This document shows, one piece after another, positions 27,323 to 36,699 of a stretch of DNA of 64,000 nucleotides. The notes under the pieces were generated by a model. That model was not told the origin of the DNA. It saw only the letters and a program-made list of their open reading frames with translations, and did no database searches. The DNA is taken from positions 124,001-188,000 of the forward strand of contig BBDW01000001.1 of the NCBI GenBank assembly GCA_001312505.1. The letters run 5' to 3'. The DNA is from Mediterraneibacter faecis JCM 15917 (lineage in GTDB: Bacteria > Bacillota > Clostridia > Lachnospirales > Lachnospiraceae). The position numbers and the translations under genes are program-made. Within the stretch, counting starts at the first letter, position 1. Each line of letters begins with the position of its first letter.

Positions 27323-28807
27323 ATGCCAGTATTTGACTTTAACAGTGCACCGGAAGATAAGAAAGAAGTTCAGTGTACTTATACAACATTTTGTTCCAAC
27401 GAAGACCATGCGACACCGGAGTGTCCGATTCTTGTTCTGGATAATCAGAACCGGAAGTGGAATCATCATTCCTGCGGTGTATTTACCAATCAGAATAAGC
27501 AGACCGCATTTGAGTTTGATGAAAAGGACGGAACATGCAGTGCAGATATCCTGAAAGTGGATGCACGTTTTGTCAGCCTTTTAAAATGGCTTGGAGAAAA
27601 TCACATTAATGTACGTCTTTCCGGAGAAAATAAGCCGGATGGTTATGCCGTTTACAGAATCCGTGAGATCGCATTTGGAGGCGGAACAAAATTATCTGCT
27701 GAGGACGGCTTCCTTCAGTTTATGATCGAGCGGCTGTTTGCAAGTGATGCGCCAAAAGAAGAAATCAATGATGACGAGCAGGAAGAGTCCGGAGATGACA
27801 TGAAGCTTACAAGTATTCAGAGTATTACAGACTTTATGACATGCGCAGGACGTACACTTCCGGATAACATTCGTCTGTGGGCAAGAAGAAATCTTGCAGT
27901 TGCACGTTCTCACGAGGTCTCTCAGGAAGAGCGCCGTCACGCACAGAGAGCACTTTCTATCATGATGAATATTCAGTGGAAGAGTAATTACTTTGAAGCA
28001 ATCGATCCGGATGAAGCGAGAAGAATTCTGGATGAAGAGCTGTATGGAATGGAGAAAGTAAAGCAGAGAATCATAGAGACAATCATTCAGATCAACCGTA
28101 CACACACACTTCCGGCGTACGGACTTCTGCTTGTCGGACCGGCAGGAACAGGTAAATCTCAGATTGCTTATGCAGTTGCAAGAATCCTTAAACTTCCTTG
28201 GACAACACTGGACATGAGTTCCATTAACGATCCAGAACAGCTGACAGGAAGTTCAAGAATCTATTCGAACGCAAAGCCAGGTATTATCATGGAAGCATTC
28301 TCCATGGCAGGAGAATCCAATCTGGTATTCATTATTAATGAGCTGGATAAGGCGGCATCCGGAAAGGGAAACGGAAACCCGGCAGATGTTTTGCTTACAC
28401 TGCTGGACAACCTTGGATTTACAGACAATTACATGGAGTGTATGATCCCTACCGTTGGTGTATATCCAATCGCTACAGCGAATGACAAGGATCAGATCAG
28501 TGCACCGCTCATGTCCCGTTTCGCTGTCATTGATATCCCGGATTATACACCGGAAGAGAAGAAAGTAATCTTCTCCAAATTCGCACTTCCGAAGGTGCTG
28601 AAACGCATGAGCCTGAAGGCAGAAGAGTGCATTATGACAGAAGAGGCACTCAATGAAGTGATTGAACTGTACTCCAATACATCAGGAATCCGAGATCTGG
28701 AACAGGCAGCAGAACACATCGCAGCAAATGCACTATATCAGATTGAGGTGAACCATGTGGAGAAAGTTGAATTTGATGCAGAGATGGTAAGAGAACTGCT
28801 TGGATAA
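27323..28807 (+). CDS. Lon-like AAA+ ATPase without protease domain
   Basis: The 494-residue protein has an N-terminal region with a Cys/His cluster (FCSNEDHATPECP, HHSCGVF), then an acidic linker and a AAA+ module. The module starts YGMEKVKQRIIETI, as in Lon, with Walker A LLVGPAGTGKS (near residue 275), Walker B LVFIINELDKA, where Asn replaces the usual first Asp, and a Lon-like sensor-2/lid (GIRDLEQAAEHIAANAL). It stops where the Lon Ser-Lys protease domain would begin. It may be an unfoldase or remodeller. It is monocistronic, flanked by terminators. Confidence 0.78.
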   Translation: MPVFDFNSAPEDKKEVQCTYTTFCSNEDHATPECPILVLDNQNRKWNHHSCGVFTNQNKQTAFEFDEKDGTCSADILKVDARFVSLLKWLGENHINVRLSGENKPDGYAVYRIREIAFGGGTKLSAEDGFLQFMIERLFASDAPKEEINDDEQEESGDDMKLTSIQSITDFMTCAGRTLPDNIRLWARRNLAVARSHEVSQEERRHAQRALSIMMNIQWKSNYFEAIDPDEARRILDEELYGMEKVKQRIIETIIQINRTHTLPAYGLLLVGPAGTGKSQIAYAVARILKLPWTTLDMSSINDPEQLTGSSRIYSNAKPGIIMEAFSMAGESNLVFIINELDKAASGKGNGNPADVLLTLLDNLGFTDNYMECMIPTVGVYPIATANDKDQISAPLMSRFAVIDIPDYTPEEKKVIFSKFALPKVLKRMSLKAEECIMTEEALNEVIELYSNTSGIRDLEQAAEHIAANALYQIEVNHVEKVEFDAEMVRELLG

Positions 28808-28823
28808 AGTTGGCTTTGCCCTG

Positions 28824-28871
28824 AAAAAATGAGCTCTGGAAAGTTTTGGCTTTCCAAAGCTCATTTTTTGA
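28824..28871. terminator. Bidirectional terminator
   Basis: AAAAAATGAGCT-TGGAAAG pairs with CTTTCCA-AGCTCATTTTTT between convergent genes. Confidence 0.87.
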
Positions 28872-28875
28872 ATTC

Positions 28876-30371
28876 CTACTGTCTATAGTACTGCAGGAAC
28901 TCCCCGATCTTACCAACCGCCTCTTTCAGCACTTCAATACGCGGCAGATAAACCACACGGAAATGATCCGGCTGATGCCAGTTAAATCCACTTCCCTGAA
29001 CGATCAGGATCTTCTTGTCACGAAGCAGATCAAGAGCAAATTTCTCATCATTCACAATATTGAACTTCTTCGTATCAATCTTCGGGAACATATAAAATGC
29101 AGCCTGCGGTTTTACTGCGCTGATTCCCGGAATATCCGTCAGAGCCTTGTAAACATATTCACGCTGCTCGTAAATACGTCCACCCGGAACAATATAATCA
29201 TTTACACTCTGATGTCCGCCGAGAGCTGTCTGTACAATGGACTGTGCTGGAACATTAGAGCAAAGACGCATGTTGGAAAGCATCTTGATTCCTTCAATAT
29301 AGTCTCTTGCAATATTTTTATTTCCACTTAAGATCATCCATCCGATACGGAATCCGGCGATCATATGGGACTTGGACAGTCCACTGAATGTCACGCAGAA
29401 CAGATCCGGTGCAAGAGAAGCGATAGAAACGTGCTCTTTTCCATCCATAACAAGACGGTCATAAATCTCATCAGAGAAAATGATCAGCTGGTGCTCTCTT
29501 GCGAGGTCTACAATCTGCTGCAGTACTTCCTTCGGATAAAGAGCACCGGTCGGATTGTTTGGATTGATGATAACGATCGCTTTTGTACGGTCATTGATCT
29601 TCTTACGCATATCTTCGATATCCGGATACCAGTCAGACTGCTCATCACAGATATAGTGCACAGGCTTTCCACCGGCAAGTGTAGCACAAGCTGTCCAGAG
29701 CGGATAATCCGGAGACGGGATAAGAATCTCATCTCCTGTATCCAAAAGAGCAGACATGGTAAGATTGATCAGTTCACTGACACCATTTCCTGTGTAAATA
29801 TCGCTCATCGTTACATTCGGCAGGTGCTTTAACTGGGCATACTGCATGATGCTTTTCGCGCAGAGAACAGACCGGCAGAAGCAGAGTAGCCTTCGCAGTC
29901 AGAAAGCTGACGGCTCATGTCATAGATCACCTCATCCGGTGTACGGAAGCCAAACGGAGCCGGATTTCCGATATTAAGCTTTAGTACATGAGTTCCCATC
30001 TCTTCCATTCTGGCAGCCTCATCGACAACCGGACCTCTCACATCATATAATACATTATTTAACTTGGATGATTTCTTGAATTCTCTCACTTTCATACCTC
30101 CTGAATTATCTGCGGATGTCTGTATCTTATCAACATCTGACAGTGTGGAATCATTATCATTATTATTGTTTAACCAGTCAGGATCAACCTGCAGGGCATC
30201 TGCCAGAAAATGTAAGATGTCGGTACGCGGGATTGTCTTCCCGCTGACATACTGGCTGACATGACTTTTCCCAAGCTTGATCCCTTTCTGCTGGGCAAGA
30301 CGAACAAGATCAATCTGTTTCAGGCCTTGCTCGTTCATAGCGGCTTTTAATCTGTCTGCAAAGGTTTCCAT
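28876..30371 (-). CDS. XRE-family HTH / class I aminotransferase fusion (frameshifted)
   Basis: The N-terminal ~75 residues form a Cro/CI helix-turn-helix (MNEQGLKQIDLVRLAQQKG ... KSHVSQYVSGKTIPR). The rest is a fold I PLP aminotransferase of the AlaA/AspC type: NIGNPAPFGF, YTGNGVSELI, NPNNPTGALYP, FSDEIYDRLV and SGLSKSHMIAGFRIGW with the PLP lysine. The frame breaks near 29857; adding one T to the T4 run (one A on the coding strand) joins SARKSIMQYAQLKHL. ATG at 30371 follows AAAGGAG. It may be a self-regulating alanine or aspartate aminotransferase; three AAAGTTCAAT repeats lie in its upstream region. Confidence 0.85.
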
Positions 30372-30441
30372 AAAGCTCCTTTCTGGGGGGGCATCCTTCC
30401 GGTGGTCAGACCCCCCCATTAATAAAGTATTAACAAAATAC

Positions 30442-30546
30442 AAAGTTCAATTTAAAATCTGCTTCGATACGAAAATCTCTAAAAAGTTCAATTTAAGAGT
30501 TCAAAACTTTAGCCAGAGTATACCACGATAAATGAAAAAGTTCAAT
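30442..30546. promoter_or_regulatory. Three AAAGTTCAAT direct repeats in a divergent promoter region
   Basis: AAAGTTCAATTTAA occurs at 30442-30455 and 30483-30496, and AAAGTTCAAT at 30537-30546; spacings are 41 and 54 bases. A related GAGTTCAAAACTTT follows the second copy. They lie between the divergent XRE-aminotransferase and M20 peptidase genes and are plausible operators for the XRE domain. Confidence 0.5.
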
Positions 30547-30664
30547 AAAAAAATTAATGTTATAGAAAATCCGCAAAATCACGGTATCATTAAGAAAATA
30601 TGATATACTAAAAGTGTTTATTACAGCAAAATACAAAGTACACAGAACGAAGGGAAACAGGGAA

Positions 30665-31901
30665 ATGATTCTTGAAAATGAAAAAATAAAACAGGCATTG
30701 GAATATATAAAGGAAGAAGATCCGGCAACGACTCAGGACACGCTCAATATGTGTCAGATTCCGGCACCTTCTTATAAGGAAGAGAAAAAAGCGGAGTATA
30801 TCCGGGAGCGGTTCCGGGAGATCGGGCTTAGGGATGTCAGGATTGACGCTGTTGGAAATGTGCTTGGGATCTGGCCGGGAACCGGTGAAGGACCAAGTGT
30901 AATGCTTGCAGCACACACAGACACAGTATTTCCGGAAGGGACAGATCTGTCGATAAGAAAAGAAGGGAATCGTTATTATTGCCCCGGCATTAACGATGAC
31001 ACACATGCAGTGGCGGAGATGATCGCAGTAGCGAAAGCAATGATCCATGCAGATCTTCACACAAAAGGGGGGGACTTGATCTTCTGTGCAAATGTGTGTG
31101 AAGAAGGACTTGGAGATCTAAGGGGGGGCGTGAAGTATCTGTTCGGATACGACAACAAAGCTTCAGAAGAATGTCCAGAGGTAGATGCATTTGTCTCGAT
31201 TGATAACCAGTATACGGGCGGGGGGTGATCTATACGGCAACAGGAAGTCACCGTTATGAGGTGACATTTACCGGAAGAGGTGGTCACAGTTTCCAGAACT
31301 TTGGCATTCCTAATCCAATCCATGCAATGGGACGAGCCATCGCACAGATCGCAGAATTCCAGGTTCCGGATGAGCCGAAGACGACATTTAACGTAGGCGT
31401 GATCCAGGGAGGAACTTCTGTAAATACAATTTCAGGTTCTGCATCTATGCTGGTAGACCTCCGCTCGGACAGCGAAGAAGAATTGAACCGACTGGATGAA
31501 GAACTTCATAAAGTGATCGAACTGGCAGTGGAAGAAGAAAATGCAAGATGGGATGTTTCAAAGCCGCAGATCAAAGTGCAGATCGAAGGACGCGGTGTGA
31601 GACCGGCGGGGGGCACAGCCAAAGGACTGTGCGATCGTGAAAGCAGCATTCCGGGCGGCAGAACTGCTGGGGGATTGAACCGGAGTATCGGTATGAGAGT
31701 AGTACAGATGCGAATATCCCGATCAGTATGGGAATCCCGGCAATCACTGTTGGAAGAGGTGGAGAAGAAGACGGAATCCATACCCTTCAGGAATGGTACG
31801 AGCCAAAAGAAGCATGGCTTGGACCACAGAGAGATTTGCTTCTGATGATTCTGCTTGCCGGAGCAGAAGGAGTCTGTGAGCCGGCTATAGAAAAAAGATA
31901 A
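30665..31901 (+). CDS. M20 family metallopeptidase (frameshifted twice)
   Basis: A zinc amidohydrolase/dipeptidase of the M20 family. The metal ligands appear in LAAHTDTVFP (H-x-D) and the catalytic pair in NVCEEGLGDL; the dimerisation domain carries GRGGHSFQNFGIPNPIHAM. The last part (GIPAITVGRGGEEDGIHTLQEWYEP) holds the C-terminal metal His. Frame breaks occur in G runs at ~31206-31211 and ~31607-31612; correcting both gives one ~410-residue protein ending at 31901. G7 runs at 31070 and 31122 add Gly. It could act on peptides or N-acyl amino acids. The gene is divergent from the XRE-aminotransferase. Confidence 0.82.
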
Positions 31902-32054
31902 AAAATCTTAAGAAAATATCAATGTCTTTTTAGGCACATTTCCTGTATACTGATGGTATGAGAGAATATTTTGTGCAGATTGTACCGGATGTCCCGGAGA
32001 TTTTATCTTTTGCACAAAAAGAAGTAAAAATAAAATAAAGCAGGAGGGCAAAAG

Positions 32055-33410
32055 ATGCGGGGGAATCAGAAAGCAGTCATCCGACACACAGAGCTCCAGT
32101 CAGCCGAAAGAAAAAAGAAGATTGGATACAAAACAGAAAAAAGGAATGTTGATCGGCGGAGGTATCTTCCTTGTGGCAGTGATCGCCCTGATTCTTGTGA
32201 AGAATCTGACAGGCGGAGGTGGAGCAGATGGAGAGAATGTTCTCTATGCGGATTCCGTCGGAATGATCACAGGGACAGGACTTGGGACACAGAACCGGTT
32301 TACAGGAGTGGTTGAAGCACAGGATACGTTGAAACTGACACTGGCAGACAATCAGAAGGTAAAACAGATCTTTGTTGAAAAAGGGCAGGAAGTAGAGCCT
32401 GGAACAAAGTTGTTTGAATACGATACAGAAGAGCTTGCCATGACATTAGATCAGGGAAAACTGGAGCTTGAGAAGATCACGAACAACATCAGCAGCCTGA
32501 ATTCACAGATCGCGACACTTACAACGGAGAAGAAGAGTGCGCCGGCCAGCGAACAGCTGTCCTATACGACACAGATCCAGGAACTTCAGATGGAGATCAA
32601 GCAGGAAGAGTACAATTATAAAGTAAAAGAGCTGGAAGTAAATCGTACACAGAAGAGCCTGGAACAGTCTACAGTAACTTCTACAGTTGCCGGAATTGTA
32701 CAGGAGATCAACGAACAGCAGGGAACAGACCCTTCTACAGGAGAGTCCCAACCGTTTATGAGTATCCTTCTACAGGAAAATACAGAATCAAAGGAAAGAT
32801 CAGCGAGCAGAACATCGGAGATCTGACACCGGGCACACAGGTGACGATCCGCTCCAGAGTGAATGAAGATGAGATCTGGACAGGTACAGTAGATAATGTA
32901 GACACAGAGAAGCCGGAGAACAGTTCCCAGGATTCTATGAGTTATGGTTCTGAGAACAGCGATAATCAGGCAACAAAGTATCCATTCTATGTCACATTGG
33001 ATACAATAGATGGATTGATGCTCGGACAGCATGTCTATATCGAGACAAGTACTTCACTGGAAGCAGACAAGATGTGGCTGATGCGTGACTACATTGTAGA
33101 CGCAGATTCAGATCATCCATATGTATGGGTAGCAGGAGATAATGACAAGCTGGAGAAGCGTTCTGTTACACTCGGAGAGACGAACGAAGATATGGGAACC
33201 TGTGAGATCGTAGACGGACTGAAAGCTTCTGATTACATTGTATGGCCAAGCGAGGAGTGCAAAAAAGGTGCGGCTGTTGTGAAGAACGATTCAGGTACAT
33301 CAGGCAGTACTTCAGATATGTCAGGAGCCGAGGGCGGTTACGAAGAACCTGTAGAAGAAAATGCAATGCAGGAAGGAGTTCCGGGAACGGAGGAGAGTGT
33401 GGATGAATAA
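32055..33410 (+). CDS. HlyD/MacA-type membrane-fusion (adaptor) protein 1 (frameshifted twice)
   Basis: The protein has a short cytoplasmic start, one membrane anchor (GMLIGGGIFLVAVIALILV), a lipoyl-like segment (FTGVVEAQDTLKL ... VKQIFVEKGQEVEPGTKLFEYDT), a coiled coil (~residues 110-190) and beta-barrel parts (VTIRSRVNEDEIWTGTVDNV). An extra G in the run at 32059-32063 shifts the first codons, and a missing T near 32767 splits the gene; correcting both gives one ~450-residue protein. It starts an operon with a second adaptor and a MacB-like permease and ends in an acidic tail. Confidence 0.78.
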
Positions 33411-35231
33411 AAAGAAAATAATCAAGATCGGCATTCCTGTGGCAGCAGGCTGTATCGTTCTTGCACTTGGAATCGGTTTCGCAGTGAAGAACAGCGGAAA
33501 GGCTGTTAAAGTAGCTCCTGTCAGCAGTTTGAATTCCGGCGGCTGGTACGATGATAGCGGGATTGCAAGTTACGGAACCGTCACAACGAACCAGAAGCAG
33601 GACATTTACGTGGATGATACTATGCCGATCACACAGGTTTACGTGAAAGCCGGGGGGGATACGGTGAAAGTTGGAGACCGTCTTGTGGCATACGACACGA
33701 CACTTTCTTCCCTGGAGCTTGAGATGAAAGAAATGCAGATTCAGGGGATTGACCTGAACATTCAGAACCTGCAGAAAGAGATCACCCAGCTCAAGGGGGG
33801 GACAAAGACCGCGAAGGCAGATACAGGGGGGGTATCCGTCGTGCAGACAAGCACAGCTGGAGAACAGCAGCCAACTGTACAGAAGATGAGTGCTGTAAAG
33901 ACAACCATTCTTAATACATCAAAAGAGGATGAGAATAAAAAACCGGATGGCGATACCTCGAAGGATGATACTTCAAAAGACGATGCTTCGAAAGATGATA
34001 ATACAAAAGACGATACATCCAAAGACGATAACAAAAAAGACGATGTACCGTCTTCCGCAATCGAGCGTCCATTTCCTGAAGCATTAAAGGGAAAAGAGGT
34101 TTACAGTGAGATCACATTAGATTCTGCTCCTTATAATAAAGAAGACGCAGACGGAACAATGGAAAAACCGTATCGTTATCTTTGTGCACCGGGGGGGCAG
34201 CCGTAAATGCACCGTTTATGCTCAAAGTATTAAAAGAGGGTCAAGTGTGTGCCTTTGATGTCGTAGATAACGCAGAAGCGCCGACAAAATTCTTATCCTG
34301 TTGGATCCTCGATGGAAAAACAGGACAGGTAGTCATACCGGATCCACAACCAACTCCAGACCCGGAGCCGACTCCAAATCCAGAGCCGACTCCAAATCCA
34401 GAGCCGACTCCGGAACCAGAGCCAACTCCGGAACCAGAGCCAACTCCGGAACCGGATATTTCAGAAGATCCGGTTATCCCAGACACCCCGGACCTCCCGT
34501 CAAAGGAAGAGGTGACGAAGCAAATCAAGGAGAAAGAGCAGAAGATCAAAGATCTGGATCTTTCCAAGAGATCCGCTGAACTGGAACTGAAAAAGCTGAA
34601 GAAAAAGGTCGGGGGGGACGGCGTGATTAAAAGTACGGTAGAAGGTGTAGTCAAAGAAGCGACTGACGAAGCGTCTGCAAAGAATGAGAACAAACCGGTC
34701 GTCAGCGTTGTCGGAGAAGAAGGTTTTTATGTGACCGGAAGAGTCGGAGAGACAATGCTTGATCAGATCAAAGAAGGAATGACTGCGACTGTAATGTCCT
34801 GGCAGTCGGGAGAATCCTACGAAGCGACAGTTACAGGTGTTGGCAACTCACCGGTAAGCGATTATTCCACAGGAGAGAACCAGAATCAGTCCTTCTATCC
34901 GTTCACGCTCGTGATCCACGGAGACGCAAATCTCTCGAATGGTGAGTCTGTGAATCTGTCGATGGATGGAATTGCAGCAGGTAGTGATGGATCAATCTAT
35001 CTTGAAAAAATGTTTGTCCGCGAGGAAGGAAACCGCTATTATGTCTACAAGCGGGGGGGCGATAACGGCAGATTAACAAAACAGTATGTAGAGGTTGGCA
35101 AAAATATGTACAATTCACTGGAGATCACCTCCGGTCTCACAATGGACGACATGATCGCATTCCCTTACGGCAGAGATGTCAAAGAAGGCGCAAAGACACA
35201 GGAAGCAGATACCCTGTACGACTATTATTAA
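33403..35231 (+). CDS. HlyD/MacA-type adaptor protein 2 with low-complexity inserts (frameshifted)
   Basis: Begins eight bases before the end of adaptor 1. It has an N-terminal anchor (IGIPVAAGCIVLALGIGFAV), a lipoyl-like region (QVYVKAGGDTVKVGDRLVAYDT), then a Lys-Asp repeat region and a Pro-Glu-Thr repeat region. A coiled coil (EEVTKQIKEKEQKIKDLDLSKRSAELELKKLKKK) and barrel segments (VTGRVGETMLDQIKEGMTA) follow. The G7 run at 34192-34198 breaks the frame: CAPGG runs to a stop, while another frame continues AAVNAPFMLKVLKEG. The corrected protein is ~608 residues, larger than normal MacA because of the repeats. Likely extracytoplasmic. Confidence 0.77.
33949..34050 (+). repeat. Tandem repeats coding for Asp-Thr-Ser-Lys-Asp units
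   Basis: A 15-base period encodes DDTSK/DDASK/DDNTK units in adaptor 2. It is probably a disordered linker, and the unit number may vary between strains. Confidence 0.75.
34346..34456 (+). repeat. 18-base tandem repeats coding for Pro-Glu-Pro-Thr-Pro
   Basis: About five near-identical 18-base units (gagccgactccaaatcca type) encode PEPTPN/PEPTPE hexapeptides in adaptor 2. This is like cell-wall-spanning Pro-rich linkers of Gram-positive proteins. Confidence 0.85.
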
Positions 35232-35274
35232 GAAGACTGAACAGTATCAAAATGAAAGAGAGTGAGGTGCCATT

Positions 35275-36531
35275 ATGTTAGAAGACATCAGACTGGCGTT
35301 TCAGGGAATCTGGAATCATAAATTAAGATCTGCGCTCACAATGCTCGGAATCATCATAGGAATCGGTTCCATTATAGCAATTGTGTCCACGATCAAAGGA
35401 ACGAATGAACAGATTAAGAAGAATCTGGTCGGTGCAGGAAATGACGCGGTAAATGTACAGCTCTATCAGGGTGACTGGCCGATCGATCTGCAGTATCAGT
35501 CACTCCCGGACGGAGTGCCGGAGATCTCAGACGAGACATTGCAGGAAGTCGTTGAACTCCCGGAAGTGGAGACAGCGTCTTTATATCATACAAGAAATGA
35601 ATACGACGCAGTTTACCGCGGCGCAAAGTCATTAAGTAACAGCGTGATCCTTGGAATTGACAGAAATTACCTGGATGTTTACGGATATCAGATAACCAAA
35701 GGAAGAGGATTAACAGACAAAGATTATTCCGAAGGACGAAAAGTAGCCTTGATAGACAAGACAACAGCGGCAAGTTTATTCGACAATGCAGATGTGATCG
35801 GAAGAACGATCGAAATTAAAGGAGAACCTTTTGTTGTCGTTGGAATGGTTGCAAAGAAAGCAGAGTCCCAGCCGGTAATCAACTCAATGGAAGATTACTA
35901 CCGCTACATGTCAGATGACCAGAGTGGAAAGATCATTATTCCGGATAATGTATGGCCGGTCATCTACCAGTATGACGAACCACAGAACCTTGTCGTGCGT
36001 GCAAAAAGTACAGATGATATGACAACGGCAGGAGAGAAAGCCGCAGATATTTTAAATGCTATGCTGACAGTTTCAGATGATACCGTGAAATACAAAGGAG
36101 AAGATCTGTTAGAACAGGCAACACAGATCCAGGAGATCAGTAACTCGACAAATCAGCAGCTGATTTGGATCGCCAGCATTTCCCTGTTAGTTGGTGGAAT
36201 CGGAGTTATGAATATCATGCTCGTGTCGGTTACAGAACGTACCGGCGAGATTGGATTAAAGAAGGCACTCGGAGCGAGAAAGCGCAGAATTCTGACACAG
36301 TTCCTGACAGAGGCGGCGGTACTGACACTGCTTGGAGGAATTATAGGTGTTCTTGGAGGAATCGCACTTGCGTACATTATATCCAAAGTCTCAGCGGTTC
36401 CAGTAGCGATCAGCGGAGTTTCGATTGTGATAGCAGTGCTGTTCTCCACACTGATCGGTATTATCTTCGGACTGATCCCGTCCGTGAAAGCGGCGAACAT
36501 GAATCCAATCGAGGCACTTAGACATGAATAA
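35275..36531 (+). CDS. MacB/FtsX-type ABC transporter permease
   Basis: The 418-residue permease has one N-terminal membrane helix (LRSALTMLGIIIGIGSIIAIVSTIKG), a large extracytoplasmic MacB-PCD-like domain, and three C-terminal helices with ISLLVGGIGVMNIMLVSVTERTGEIGLKKALGARKRRIL, the family signature. It ends FGLIPSVKAANMNPIEALRHE. Such permeases need an ATPase subunit, but none lies beside it; upstream are two adaptors and downstream is cls. The pump probably borrows an ATPase coded elsewhere. Possible cargo includes peptides, toxins or antibiotics. Confidence 0.88.
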   Translation: MLEDIRLAFQGIWNHKLRSALTMLGIIIGIGSIIAIVSTIKGTNEQIKKNLVGAGNDAVNVQLYQGDWPIDLQYQSLPDGVPEISDETLQEVVELPEVETASLYHTRNEYDAVYRGAKSLSNSVILGIDRNYLDVYGYQITKGRGLTDKDYSEGRKVALIDKTTAASLFDNADVIGRTIEIKGEPFVVVGMVAKKAESQPVINSMEDYYRYMSDDQSGKIIIPDNVWPVIYQYDEPQNLVVRAKSTDDMTTAGEKAADILNAMLTVSDDTVKYKGEDLLEQATQIQEISNSTNQQLIWIASISLLVGGIGVMNIMLVSVTERTGEIGLKKALGARKRRILTQFLTEAAVLTLLGGIIGVLGGIALAYIISKVSAVPVAISGVSIVIAVLFSTLIGIIFGLIPSVKAANMNPIEALRHE

Positions 36532-36557
36532 AAAACAGAGGAAAAAGAAAATACTTG

Positions 36558-36586
36558 TTTCAATTTCCTTCTATATCTGTTATAGT
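36558..36586 (+). promoter_or_regulatory. Probable cls promoter
   Basis: TTTCAA, a 17-base spacer and TATAGT. A hairpin GGAGAATC/GGATTCTCC at 36608-36632 lies in the leader and might attenuate. Confidence 0.5.
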
Positions 36587-36699
36587 ATGTGTTAATTAAA
36601 AGAGTCAGGAGAATCTGAGTGATCGGATTCTCCGTCTTTCTATGCAAAGAGAAAATAGCAATTATTAAAAGGAAAAGAGAAAAGGGGGGGCATGTAAAT

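Noticed and set aside
31958-32038. 26-codon open frame starting MREYFVQIVPDVPEIL before adaptor 1
   Set aside because: No Shine-Dalgarno sequence and no convincing promoter spacing; it could be a leader peptide but the sequence does not support it enough.
33949-34456. CRISPR-like repeats
   Set aside because: These are in-frame tandem codon repeats without spacers; no CRISPR array or cas gene is present in the window.
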